DNA of 64,000 nucleotides, from contig NC_045145.1 in assembly GCF_008831285.2 (NCBI RefSeq), positions 23,124,802-23,188,801 on the forward strand, written 5' to 3'. The number at the start of each line of letters is the position of its first letter. The stretch's first letter is position 1. Made by a program: the position numbers and the translations under genes. Positions 1 through 11,200 of this stretch are shown piece after piece. Source of the DNA: Nymphaea colorata. Its lineage: Eukaryota > Streptophyta > Magnoliopsida > Nymphaeales > Nymphaeaceae. The notes under the pieces are model-generated. The model had not been told where the DNA came from, made no database searches, and was given only the letters and a program-made list of their open reading frames with translations.

Positions 1-2474
1 CCTTGTATCATACCCGTTCGGCTCCACCACCTCTTTCAGACGAGGAGGAAGCTGATCTTCAATTGGCTCATAAGAGACTAGAGAGACTTGCTAGAAAATG
101 CAGTGAATTGTATCTGCCTCTTCTAGTTGATGCAGAGTACACATCAGTACAGCCTGCGATCGATTACTTCACCTACTCTGCTTCCATTTCCTTTAACAAG
201 GGAGATGTGCCAATAGTTTTTGGGACGATCCAGGCCTACTTGAAAGATGCAAAAGAGCGACTTGTCAAAGTGGCAGAGGACGCAGAGAGGAGAGGCGTTA
301 TGGTGGGTCTGAAATTGGTTAGGGGTGCTTACATTAGTAGAGAAACCAAGTTGGCATCGTCTCTGCAAGCTGATTCTCCTATTCATTCATGCATCCGGGA
401 CACACATGAATGTTATGATTCATGTGCAGCCTTCATGCTTGAGAAGGTTGCAAAAGGTTCTGGATCTGTGGTGCTCGCCACCCACAACATCAACTCTGGT
501 TGGTAGTTTCAACTCCCTGTCTTCCTCCAACTTTTCTTGATTGTTGACTCCACAGAAGGTTTTGGAATTCTAATTCTTCACCATATATTACTGTTGCATA
601 ACACGCTATTTCTGTGTGTCAACTGCAGAGAATTTGCAGAAAATTGTGTCCTCAAGCACTTTCCAAATGTGATTTTTTGGATCAGTACTTATGATCTTCT
701 TTGCTCTTGTTTTGAAATTAATCATTTCCTCACGCCAGGGCTCCTCTCTGATTAGGAACCATGTTCATTTTGGCAGCCATGAATCTCACCGTATCTCAAG
801 GGATACTATTTTCTTACGTCTGCAATCATGCGAGAAATTGATTACAGACTCCTTAACTTCCCCTTTGGTGTGTCCTACCAAGTGCATGTTGCTACCTTAG
901 ATAAACCAATTGCAGTTCCCAACACGGTCGACAGATTCCAAATTGACAACTATTGGTGAAGGCACCAACTCCATGATTTATTTAGTCCACAGTCAAAAAA
1001 GTTGTTGATTCCACAGCGTGCTTTGAATATTCGAAATATGGAAAGACGGCAGAAGATTCCTGCCGATCCCCATTATGAAAATGACGGTACAAGCATTTTT
1101 TTTTTTTGAAAATTTCCAGTTGACTATTCTTGAGATTTGACAAATCGAGTGAGAAAGTTCTTTTAAGCACTACCATCCCTGTGTTTTTCCTTTTTTTGCA
1201 TCCAAACCTCTGACTTCAACTGTTTATACTCACAAACAAGAAGTAAACTGATCTGTAATACTTGTTTTTTGAAGTCTAACAAGCTCACCATATCTATGAC
1301 TGTAATTACAGGAAAAGCAGCTGCTGCAAAGGCAGAGGAGCTAGGAATAAGCAAGGGAAATGAAAATCTCCACTTTTCACAGCTCAAGGGCATGGCAGAC
1401 ACCCTCTCCCTTGGGTTGAGAAATGCAGGTTTCCAAGTGAGCAAGTACCTGCCCTTTGGCCCCCTGGAGAAGGTCATCCCTTATCTCCTAAGGAGAGCAG
1501 AGGAGAACAGGGGCCTGCTGTCTACTTCTGCTGCGGACAGGAATCTCATCACGTATGTATCTTCAAACCTTTTCTCTACCACTCAAATTGGTGATTCTCC
1601 TTCTCTTTCTTGAGATTCTGGAATTCTCTTGGGACCCTCCATTCTTTTTGGGTAGCAGTTGGAATCAGCCTTATTGTCTGAACCCCATTTCTGCTGATGG
1701 CTGCTTGTGGGAGCCACTAGCCATTGGAAGCCCTTTGATAAGCACAAGCAATTAAGATATCCTTTAATATTTGGGATATCCTCTCTTCTGGGAAATGAAG
1801 CGATAAAGTAAAAAGGTGTACCACCTCTTGACACTATCTTGCTGACGCCTCTGCTTCAATTCCTAGCTGTATATGATTCAGCACTACCTTATCACGTGTT
1901 TCGTGAAGAACCCGCAAAGATAATCTACAAAATTCGCTGATGGTTTCTGGTACGACCACTTAATGCATGAGTCACACATGACGCAGCACCCACTATCTTA
2001 TCACCTGTTTGGTAAAGGATTGGAAAATAGTATCTGAAACTTTCTAGGAACTGTTTGGGAGTTTTTTTTTTCCTTTGAGCGTTCCATGAATATGCCTCAA
2101 AATTAAAGTAAATTAGTACAAATTTTGAACGAGTGTTTGATAAATCTACCTCAAATATTTGTCTTGTGTTACAGAAAAGGGCCTCATCTTTATGAATTTG
2201 CTGACACCAGCTTTTAATTTTTAAAAAACTGCCTGACAATGATAGTTTCATATAGTTAATTAATCTAGCTTCCAAGCTTGTAGTAAAAGAGAGGCTTTGT
2301 CTCTACGTGAAATATTTTATTGTGAGATAAGAAGGCCTTTATTTTTTTTTCCTTGAAACTGGTTAATTTTCTGTTTATTTCTGATCGCATGCTTCGTGTT
2401 TATGTATTTTATCGTTGGGTGTTTACAGGGGCGAATTGCAGAGGAGGTTGAGGGATTCGATAATCGGTGGCTGA
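1..2474 (+). CDS. ProDH: Proline dehydrogenase, copy 1 (3' three exons, cut by the window edge)
   Basis: Mitochondrial FAD enzyme that oxidises proline to pyrroline-5-carboxylate, the first step of proline catabolism. Exons read 1-498, 1312-1552 and 2429-2474; the frame starts at base 3 and both introns (phases 1 and 2) are GT-AG. The first exon covers most of the barrel domain, including LLVDAE, QPAIDY, KLVRGAY and the VLATHN segment. The second carries FGPLEKVIPYLLRRAEENRG, whose paired arginines are the proline carboxylate contacts in the PutA/ProDH family. The tiny last exon (46 bases) ends in RLRDSIIGG and a TGA at 2472-2474. Exon lengths of the last two exons equal those of the second copy at 8.2-12.3 kb. 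The 5' part lies before the window, so I cannot tell whether the gene is intact. Nothing visible disrupts it. Confidence 0.93.
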
Positions 2475-2644
2475 ATAAGAAATGTGCAGGCTGCCGGGGC
2501 GTGAGCCAGAGGCATCTCCATTTAAGAGAGAAGGGTTGGGCTTTAGATGTAGTTCTTAAATTCCAACTCTCTTGTGGCCTGTGGGGTGTGTTTGTACATA
2601 CGTATATTTATGCATGTAATTGGCAGAGATGCCGTATCTTATAA

Positions 2645-2650
2645 AATAAA
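2645..2650 (+). terminator. Candidate polyadenylation signal of ProDH copy 1
   Basis: AATAAA lies 171 bases past the stop codon of the first proline dehydrogenase copy, in an AT-rich stretch with several overlapping near-matches. Position and motif fit a 3' UTR end, but AATAAA is common in AT-rich plant DNA. Confidence 0.45.
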
Positions 2651-3119
2651 ATGAAGAAAATTTATCTCTAGACAGGAGTTAAAAAAAGAAAATGGTTTTG
2701 TTAGTTTATGTTCACAAATTAGGGTCACTCAAAATTTTGGCAATACCAATGTTAGTTTTCATAGAATGCTATCTATGCATTGTATTGAACAGTGGTGATT
2801 GCATACAACTCAAGATGAGACTGTGTGAGTGAAAGAGTGATTGAGAGAGAGAGAGACATGTTTTCAAGAAGAAAAAGAAAATTAAATTAATTCTATAGTA
2901 GGCCCATTTCGTCACAAAAGTAACTATTTCCTAATAGAATTCATTAGGAAAACTTCTCAATCGGATTAGACAAAAGCAAGCATCTGTCCCAAACATTTTC
3001 TCTTGTTTGTTTCCATACATTGATATATAATAGAGTTTGCCGATATTTCCATCCTTATCGTTGCAACCTCCTTTCTGTGTTTTTATTGCTCCCTCCTTTT
3101 GTAGGGCTGTTTATAATTT

Positions 3120-5376
3120 TCCTTGTTTGTCATGCCATTTACATTATTTTCACCACTTATAGCATTATTATTTTTTATCAACATCACCTCTATAATTGTC
3201 AACTCAGGATATCATGTCAATCAAATTGCCCACCCCCACTCATCATCTCCACATCGTGACTGACTCAACTTCCATTATTGTCACACCAATATCACTATCA
3301 TTTCAATTACACTGCCTCCTCTATTGACAATGAGCCAAAAATTAGTGGGATAACACTCCAGCACACGCTTAAGTAGATCACAGTATTTGTACCCAAAGGT
3401 CTTCAATGTGACTGTTGAGTACTGTTTAGGAAGTAAGTGGGATCTAATTAAGCTTCAAGTAGAAAGTAATGCACTTCAAATGTGTAGCACCGTAGTGCAA
3501 AGATGAAGCGTAACAATGTATTATGGTCAGCCCTATCGGTAGTTTTTCATGCATAGCATTAGGCTGCGTGCAATGTTGTGCATCGTTTAAGGCTGATTCC
3601 TTTGGTGGATGCTCTACAACTACGTATGAAGGTGCGAGGTCAAGCGAGTGAATGTTCGACATCGAGTAAAGAGATAGTCAATCATCTTGCTTAATAACAT
3701 TTAGTTAGCAACTGCCATTGGTTATGACTTTCTATCAAGGAAATCTTTTTGTATGAAAATAGATAATAGTGTTTGAACGAATATCATGTTTTGACGGAAC
3801 ATCACAGTAGCGGCTTGTCGACGGTCTATTGTCAGACAAACAAATCCTGGGTGATGGTTTGCTAAGTGCAAAAATGACTTGCACCCTCAACTCGTGACGT
3901 GACAGTGATACTCTTCACATTTATCTGTTACAACTTATAGTAATATTTCTACGTATGTTTTTCATCTCTTTCACTCCATTGATTTGAAGAGCTTGGCCCC
4001 ACCACTTAACACTTCATTTCAGGAGGTGACTTAAAATACCCAACCCTAATCTTCAGACCTGGAGACACTAAGAGGGCATTTTGTTTATATTGAAACAAGT
4101 ATATTTCAAAGTGTGCATATCCAGATTCCAAATTGAAGACTATAAATCATAAACTAATAAATTATTTCATCTTTCAAACAAAAAATTTGAAAATTTTCGA
4201 AACTAACGTAAAAGTTGATGTGACAATAAAATTCTTGACTTCGCCCTTAATATTATATATATCTGTAAAATAAAGTGGAGAAAAAAGTGGTGAATTAGAG
4301 GTGACAACTTTTTCTCCGGTTAACATCCAAGTTACAAAGTGTACGACGTTGTCTAATGGGCAACCGTACATCTCTGGCCCATCAAACACGCCATTAATTA
4401 ATTAATTAAAGCTTTTGTCCAGTTTTTCCCCAGTGACATTATTTGTCCCGTTCATGGTTTTTTCCGTCACGGTACATCATCTTATTGGTTATCCACCAAA
4501 TCGGTCCTTCCTTTATCAAGTTTTCCGAATTCAAGCTCTTACTGTTAAGCACTTCCGAACATCCATCCAATGAGTTTGAGCTTATGTGCAAGGCCGCTAG
4601 TTAACAAAAGATTACTTTACCCATCTTTATACTCCATGTTCATGTTTGAATATGTGGCATTCTACTGTGGAGCGTGAACTTTAATTCAAGATTCGTGAAA
4701 AATTCTAGCAGAAAACAAATGTGCTTGAACTTTTTAACATGTTTTGAAACTTTATTATTGAGAATAAAGTTTTATATAAATAGTGGAATTTTAAAGCCGG
4801 TTAAAATTTTTTAACCTTTTCTTTTCAGTTCTATTTACACATCAAGACTTGATGCCCATTAATAAAACTTTCATGAATAAACAAACAGGAAACTAAAAAG
4901 CCTGAAACAAAGTTCCAAGTTATCTCACAAAATCGTATATATGGAACCTGGAACTTTTGTTTTACTTGAAAGCTACCTCATATTAAATACTCAGTGTCGG
5001 TGACTTAATACTATGTGTTCAAACATTACCTATAGTTTTTCAAAATCATCTCTCTCGTCCTTGGTTTTTAATATTATTTTCTTTTTGGTATTTCAATGTT
5101 CCAAAAATTTTTCCTTTAGATTTTTGAACAAGTAACTAATATTAGACATTTTCTGAGACAAAAAAGCTATTCAGATTCAGATTCAGATTCGACGAGCCGA
5201 ATCTTCCTGCTAAAAAAAAGTTCAAAAATGGCAACATTTTCAAAAGACATATACTTGGGATTCTTTTTTTTTTTTTTTCTGGGTCAAAAGTTATCTGATA
5301 TCTTATCAAAAGGCCGGCAAAAAATTTTTGTATGCTTGATTTTGTTAATTGAAGAAGGGCAGGGGTCCATCTGGTT
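3120..5376. repeat. Diverged non-coding duplication, unit 1
   Basis: The stretch beginning CCTTGTTTGTCATG at 3121 is repeated from about 5378, and the stretch at about 4790-5376 (from GGTTAAAATTTTTTAACC to GGGGTCCATCTGG) is repeated at about 5795-6295. Both pairs keep the same order, so this is a head-to-tail duplication of non-coding DNA with many substitutions and indels. Unit 1 is much longer because about 1.2 kb (about 3578-4790) has no counterpart in unit 2. I see no gene here. Confidence 0.8.
3578..4790. other. About 1.2 kb present in repeat unit 1 only (insertion, or deletion in unit 2)
   Basis: In unit 2 the sequence runs straight from GTGCAATGTTGTG to a stretch matching unit 1 just after 4788. 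In unit 1 those flanks are separated by about 1.2 kb of AT-rich DNA. A short GTG occurs at both edges. I could not find clear terminal inverted or long terminal repeats or any coding capacity, so it may be an old insertion or simply a deletion from the other unit. Confidence 0.5.
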
Positions 5377-6295
5377 CCTTGTTTGTCATGTTATTTATTA
5401 TTAAACATTATTTTCACCACTTATAGCAACATTATGTCATTTTTGTGTCGATGCCACCTCTATCATGTCAATCAAATTGTCCTCCCTCAACTTCCATTAT
5501 TGTCACACCAATATCATTATCATTTCAATTACATTGCCTCCTCTATCACCAATTGTTCAGAATGAGCCAAAAACAGTAAGCTTTAGTGGGATAACACTCA
5601 AAAGCGCCACCTTGGGAAGCAAGTGGAATCCAATCAAGTCTCAAGTGGAAAGTAATGCACTTTAAATGTGTAGAACGGTGGTGCAAAGACAAAGCGTAAC
5701 AATGCATTATGGTCAGCAGCTCCTTCGGTAGATGCGATTCTATCGATAGTTTTTCATGTGTAGCATTAAGTTGCGTGCAATGTTGTGTGAAACTTTAACT
5801 CCAGGTAAAATTTTTTATCCTTTTGTTTGCAGTTCTATCTACACATCAAAGATGTGCAAACTTTCATTGACATGAACTAAAAGACCTACAACAAAGTTCT
5901 AACTTATCTCACAAAATGGTATATATGAAGCTTGGAACTTTTGTTCTACTTGAAAGCCACCTTATATTAAATACTCAGTATTGATTACTTAATTATGTGT
6001 TCAAGCATTACCTACACTTGGTTTTTACTATTATTTTCTTTTTGGTATTTCAATGTTCCAAAATTTTTTCCTTCGATTTTTGAACAACTAATATTATACA
6101 TTTGCTAAGACAAAAAAACGATTCAGATTCACATTAAAAAAAAAATTAAAAATTGGCACCATTTTCAAAAGGCACCTACTTGGGATTCCATTTTTTCTGT
6201 GCCAAAAGTTGTCTGCTTTATTATAAAAAAGCCGGCCAAAAATTTTGGCATACTTGATTTTGTTAATTAAAAAACTGCGAGGGGTCCCTGTGGTT
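5377..6295. repeat. Diverged non-coding duplication, unit 2
   Basis: Second, shorter copy of the sequence at 3120-5376. It starts with CCTTGTTTGTCATG and ends with GAGGGGTCCCTGTGG, matching the end of unit 1 (CAGGGGTCCATCTGG). It directly abuts unit 1, so it is tandem. No gene is visible. Confidence 0.8.
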
Positions 6296-7100
6296 CTGTT
6301 GGCAGCCCATAAGTTGACGGTCCGAAACGTTCCGGACCAGCAAGCCGACGCCCACTCGGGTAAGGACAAGTCGAGCCTTCAAATGCCAAAAACGGGGAGA
6401 CAAGAAGTACCGGAACCGGTAAGTTGGTGCGCTGAAAATTCCGCGGCGGAAATTATTTGCGGGGGGGAAGTCACGGGCGACCACCTCCGTGTTTGTACGT
6501 GAGACAAAAGAGGCGGACGAGGACGAAGGCCATCACCAAGTGGGGTATATGGTCGCTGTCCGGTCCGCCGAATTCGGGTGTCCACAGAGATCTGAATCAT
6601 GCAGTTCCTTTTGGAAGTCACCGAGGACGACCGGGTCAGGACATTTCAGGACTATTCTGCTGCTTCTTTCTTCCCCTACCTTTCTCCGTCTCTTCCTCTT
6701 AACAAATCACTACTTACACATATCGCCGTTTCAATTTTATCGGACGTCTTTGAAGATTGGCTCCTAAATTTGGTGGCAAATTGATTCAATTCACACGTGT
6801 CAAATTCTTATTTTGATTATTTCAACATATTTTAAATTATTTTTAAGACAAATATAACAATTTTTTTTTTTTTACTCAAGACTCGCGATAGTTGAGACAA
6901 ACATGGTTTTCTCCCTTATGAAACAAAGTTCACAAGGTTTGAAGGGACACCAGCCCGGGACAAGACGTCAACGTTACGCTTGCTTCCCTCGCGTCTTCGT
7001 CATTCAAACACGGTAAGAACAAAAAATTCAGAATGCTTTAGCTCAAGACAGACAGTGCGGTGATAAGAGATGAGATTGAACGAAGCGCCCGGAAGGTAAC
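6296..7100. other. Gene-free GC-richer stretch, with a diverged copy behind ProDH copy 2
   Basis: Several short overlapping reading frames occur on both strands, none with recognisable protein features or splice logic. Parts of 6300-6640 (for example GACGGTCCGAAACGTTCCGGA and AAGTCACGGGCGACCACC) resemble 13,570-13,950 (GACGGTGTGAAATGTTCCGAA, AAAGTCACGGGCTGCCACC) in the same order. It therefore looks like part of the duplicated flank of the proline dehydrogenase pair. From 6785 to 7000 the DNA is AT-rich with a poly-T run and nothing else noted. Confidence 0.5.
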
Positions 7101-7104
7101 CAGC

Positions 7105-7305
7105 TGGTGGGCCCCACATGTTCTGGGGACTGTGTTTTAGAGTGTGGCCCATAGGCGGTGGGCCCCACCGTGTTAACCGGGCCCCACCTTCTACGGGGGC
7201 CACCGGGGTAGGCGCTATCTGAAAGATTTGGATAAAGTCCCCCCTCTTAATAGGCAACATTGCTGTGGGGACCACCTGGTCCCACACCCAACTCGGTTGG
7301 GCCCA
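7105..7305. promoter_or_regulatory. Cluster of GGGCCCAC / GTGGTCCCAC-like motifs (TCP-type sites)
   Basis: Within about 200 bases there are at least five close matches to TCP-factor or site II type motifs: GGGCCCCAC near 7109, 7163 and 7183, GTGGGGACCACCTGGTCCCAC near 7265-7285, and GGGCCCACC near 7300. They lie 0.9-1.1 kb upstream of the start codon of ProDH copy 2. The motifs are visible; binding and any role in that gene are inferred. Confidence 0.4.
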
Positions 7306-7309
7306 CCTG

Positions 7310-7944
7310 CGTCGATGCACCAGGCGGCCTCCCCCGACTCTTCCCTCGCGCAAAAGACCCTTTGTCTTTGAGAAATAATGTGTGTTTTTTCTCATTCGTT
7401 TAACCTGATTTTCTACTATCTTTTAAATTAAATCCATGTGAACGTGTTCTTATCAATCAGTGTATTATGTATGCAAGCAAAACTAAGTGTGGTTCAGTTA
7501 TACCAGAAATTCTAGTTTTGTTCTTTCCTCTTTAGTTAGTTTGTTTATTTTCTTTTTCATCTAACTCTACATTTGTGGTCTTTAGATCCCTTACTGTATC
7601 TTAAAAGCAATAAGCCGATTCCAAACTTTCATTTGCTGCGCCGGCTGCTCTCTCATTAGAAAAAGACATGCATGGAAATCTTCTTTCCTTCAAATCTGCG
7701 ACCAATTCATATCTACCAAGATTCATGCATCTTAAACTTAACGCCTGTCAATTTGAGAATCTAGTTAGCATTCGCTCGTCTTTAATTAAAATGAGGATCA
7801 ATAAGGCTTTTCTTGTCAATATATGTCCTTTTTACAAGTTTTCCACCTCTTTTCATGTTTCTTCTTCAAAATTTTATCAAATATTGTTAGCTAAATCAAA
7901 CTTGATACCAACTAAACGGGGCACATCCTGAGTTCATGCAAAGA
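7310..7944. other. AT-rich upstream region of ProDH copy 2
   Basis: No gene is supported here. An 87-codon open frame at 7668-7931 shows no protein family features. The segment is best read as distal promoter and spacer of the proline dehydrogenase gene that starts at 8244. Confidence 0.5.
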
Positions 7945-7950
7945 ACTCAT
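7945..7950 (+). promoter_or_regulatory. ACTCAT, proline/hypo-osmolarity response-like element
   Basis: The hexamer ACTCAT lies about 208 bases upstream of the TATA box and 294 bases upstream of the ATG of ProDH copy 2. In Arabidopsis this element, bound by group S bZIP factors, mediates induction of ProDH by proline and hypo-osmolarity. Only the match and its position are seen here; a six-base motif can occur by chance. Confidence 0.45.
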
Positions 7951-8039
7951 CTTAATTTAAACGCAGAAGAAAGACATGGTAAAAAAACAAAAGAGAGGGG
8001 CCATCCGCACATGGGGAAAAGTCTCATCAGCTGGCTTTT

Positions 8040-8094
8040 ACGTGGTGAAATTTAGAGAGAGAGATTTTTCTTTATATTTTGATGACAGTACGTG
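8040..8094 (+). promoter_or_regulatory. Two ACGTG cores (ABRE/bZIP-like) in the ProDH copy 2 promoter
   Basis: ACGTG occurs at 8040-8044 and 8090-8094, between the ACTCAT element and the TATA box. These cores are bound by bZIP factors in general. Two copies within 55 bases of a bZIP-regulated gene are suggestive only. Confidence 0.3.
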
Positions 8095-8152
8095 GAGAGT
8101 GAATAAATAATGGCTTCATGGTCATGTGCAACATCCGAACAGCGAACGATGC

Positions 8153-8160
8153 TATATATA
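8153..8160 (+). promoter_or_regulatory. TATA box of ProDH copy 2
   Basis: TATATATA lies 84 bases before the chosen start codon at 8244. That spacing leaves room for a transcription start near 8185 and a short CT-rich leader (CCCATCCCTTCCCTTCCCC), as is usual for plant genes. Confidence 0.65.
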
Positions 8161-8243
8161 CCCTGCTAAGCTCGCCAACCTATGTCGTAGAGAAAGCCCA
8201 TCCCTTCCCTTCCCCTGCTTCTTCTCTCTTCCATTGTTTTTGC

Positions 8244-11200
8244 ATGGCAAACAGACTCTCCCTCGCCCTGAGGAACAGGATCCCTGCCCATTCCACTGCC
8301 CGCCTACTCTCCTCCTCCTCCTCCTCGCCGTTTCAGTTGGCGGCGGCCACCGCCCCTCCGTTAGTGCACACGGACGTTGTCGACCGGCGGTCGGATATCC
8401 TCGGGCTCGACGACCCCCAGGCCTTGTTCGCGTCCGTGCCTTCGTCCGAGCTCCTGCGATCCGCTTTTAACCTGTACCTCGCGTCATGCGGGCCGCTCGT
8501 TGATGTGGGGTCATGGTTGATGGCCTCGCCGTTGATGAGGATTCCGGTGGTCCGGCGGGCGGTGAAGGTGACTGTGTATGAGCATTTCTGTGCGGGGGAG
8601 GGAGTCGAGGAGGCAGGGAAGACGCTGAGGAGGATGTGGGACAGGGGACTGCGGGGGATCCTCGACTACGGGTTGGAGGACGCCGAGGGGAACGAGGATT
8701 GCGATCGGAACCTGGAGGAGTTCCTCCAGACGGTGGAGATGACGCCTTCTTTGCCGCCTTCCTCTGTCAGCTCTCTCTCTCCCCCTCATTTTTCTGATTA
8801 TTTTTTTCATTTTTGTTTTCATGTTCCATGTGCTTTTGATTTGGCAACTGATCCGGACAATGTGGGATATGTTGGGATGTCTGATCGGACAGAAGGATTG
8901 ATTCTCCGGTCATTTAGGACACGTTGGTATTTGAGAGTGAATCTTCTTCTTAGTGTTTAAAAAACAAGTTATTCCCTTTTTTCTTGGTGTCCCCTCCTCT
9001 TTGTCCATTTTATAGCTATTTTAATATTAGTTATCCTTCTTTTATGTTACTTTTCAGAAAGCGATTTTCTAGCTCATTCAATAGTCTCTCCTTTTTCGTT
9101 ATAATTTCTTCAACGCATTCTCTTTTCCCTCTCCGTTTAGCTTCGCATTTTTATTTTTATTGAAAGCACGCAGCATTAGTTTGTTGTTGCGGTAAGCCTC
9201 CTGGACCTGTACGTGTTTCATGGGGATATTTCAGAAAGCTGCTTGAGAACAAAATGATCTTCAGGTCTTGTTCTTGATGAAGAAAATCTTTGTTTAGTTG
9301 CACTTTTTATTATCTTTTTTTTTTTCTTGGTAGAACCATGGAATCTTGATCCTAATCGCTCCAAAAAAAAAGGATGCTAAAGAAAATGAGAAAATAAATT
9401 TAGGTTTATGACTCTGGCGTTTTAAGAAAGAAGAAGGAAAGGCAGAAGAATTGCTGAAGATGGTTTATGTTTCACATATGGCAGGTTAGTTTTGCTTGTG
9501 TGAAAGTCACAGCCATTTGCCCGATACGTTTACTGGAGAGAGTAAGTGATCTATTGAGATGGCAGCACAGACACCCTTCGTTTCATCTTCCATGGAAGGT
9601 TGATTGCATGCCAATTTTGACGGACTCGAGTCCCTTGTATCATACCCGTTCGGCTCCACCACCTCTTTCAGACAAGGAGGAAGCTGATCTTCAATTAGCT
9701 CACAAGAGACTAGAGAAACTTGCTAGCAAATGCAGTGAATTGTATCTACCTCTTCTAGTTGATGCAGAGTACACTTCAGTACAGCCTGCGATCGATTACT
9801 TCACCTACTCTGCTTCCATTTCCTTTAACAAGAGAGATGTTCCAATAGTTTTTGGGACGATTCAGGCCTACTTGAAAGATGCAGAAGAGCGAGTTGTCAA
9901 AGTGGCAGAGGACGCAGAGAGGAGAGGCATTATGGTGGGTTTGAAATTGGTTAGAGGTGCTTACATTAGTAGAGAAACTAAGTTGGCATCGTCCCTGCAA
10001 GCTGATTCTCCTATTCATTCATGCATTCGGGACACACATGAATGTTATGATTCATGTGCAGCATTCATGCTCGAGAAGGTTGCAAAAGGTTCTGGATCTG
10101 TGGTACTTGCAACCCACAACATTAACTCTGGTAGGTATCTCGAACTCCCTGTTTTTCTTTTGGTTTTCTTAATTGTTGATTCCGGGAAAGTTTTTCTGAA
10201 TTCGAACTCTTCCTGATGTATGACTGGTGCACAACTGTGTATTTATATGTGTCAATTGCAGAGAATATGAAGTTCTATTCTCATCACACTTTTGGGAAGT
10301 AATATATTTTAGATCTTCTATGATCTTTTTTCCTTGTTTATAATTCAATCATTCTTCAACTTATTTTGCAAATCCGATCTCTGGGAAGCTAGTGCCTTAG
10401 CTCTGTAATTATGTAAGAAACTGGTTCTCACTCAGTATCTCTCTCCCATGACTGGACAAAACATTTCTCGTAGGAGCTCGACATACGCCATCATAGTGAG
10501 CATTGCCAGGAGAAAATGCTTTTTTAAATAAAAGCACTTGCACAGCATGGTTAGTAGCATTATGTGCACATTTTGTTTCACAAAAGATAGCTTCTGGTTT
10601 CTGTGGTTTCCACTAAACAAAATGACTGCACAAGTTTTTCGTTGAACTTTGTGCTGTTCCTTATCTACGAGAATTTGACAAACAAAGTGAAGGAAGTTCC
10701 CTCATTCTTTCCACCTTTAGATTATACTTGAGTTTTGCATGTAAGCTCCAGACACAACAAAAGTTATTTGGAAGCTTAAAGCTGACGATCTACGGCAATT
10801 ATCACAGGCAAGGCAGCAGCCTCCAAGGCAGAGGAATTGGGAATAAGCAAAAGAAATGAGAACCTTCACTTTGCTCAACTCAAAGGCATGGCAGACACCC
10901 TCTCGCTTGGATTAAAAAGTGCAGGCTTCCAAGTGAGCAAGTACCTGCCCTTTGGCCCCTTGGAGAAGGTCATCCCTTACCTTCTTAGGAGAGCAGAGGA
11001 AAACAAGGGCCTCCTCTTGGCCTCATCTGCAGACAGGCTGCTCATAAGGTTTGAATCTTGATGCCCTTTATGACCGTTCAAATTGGTGATTCTTTTTTTA
11101 GATTCAAGAATTCTCTCTTGGGAGCTTTCCATTTTTTAGCATAGTTGAATTAGTCTTGTGGTATATAGGAATTGCAACAGAAATCAGAGAGGCTCAATGT

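Noticed and set aside
6245-6784. Group of overlapping 60-92 codon frames on both strands
   Set aside because: They exist because the stretch is GC-richer and has few stops. No family resemblance, and the diverged copy at 13.6-13.9 kb does not keep any of the frames.
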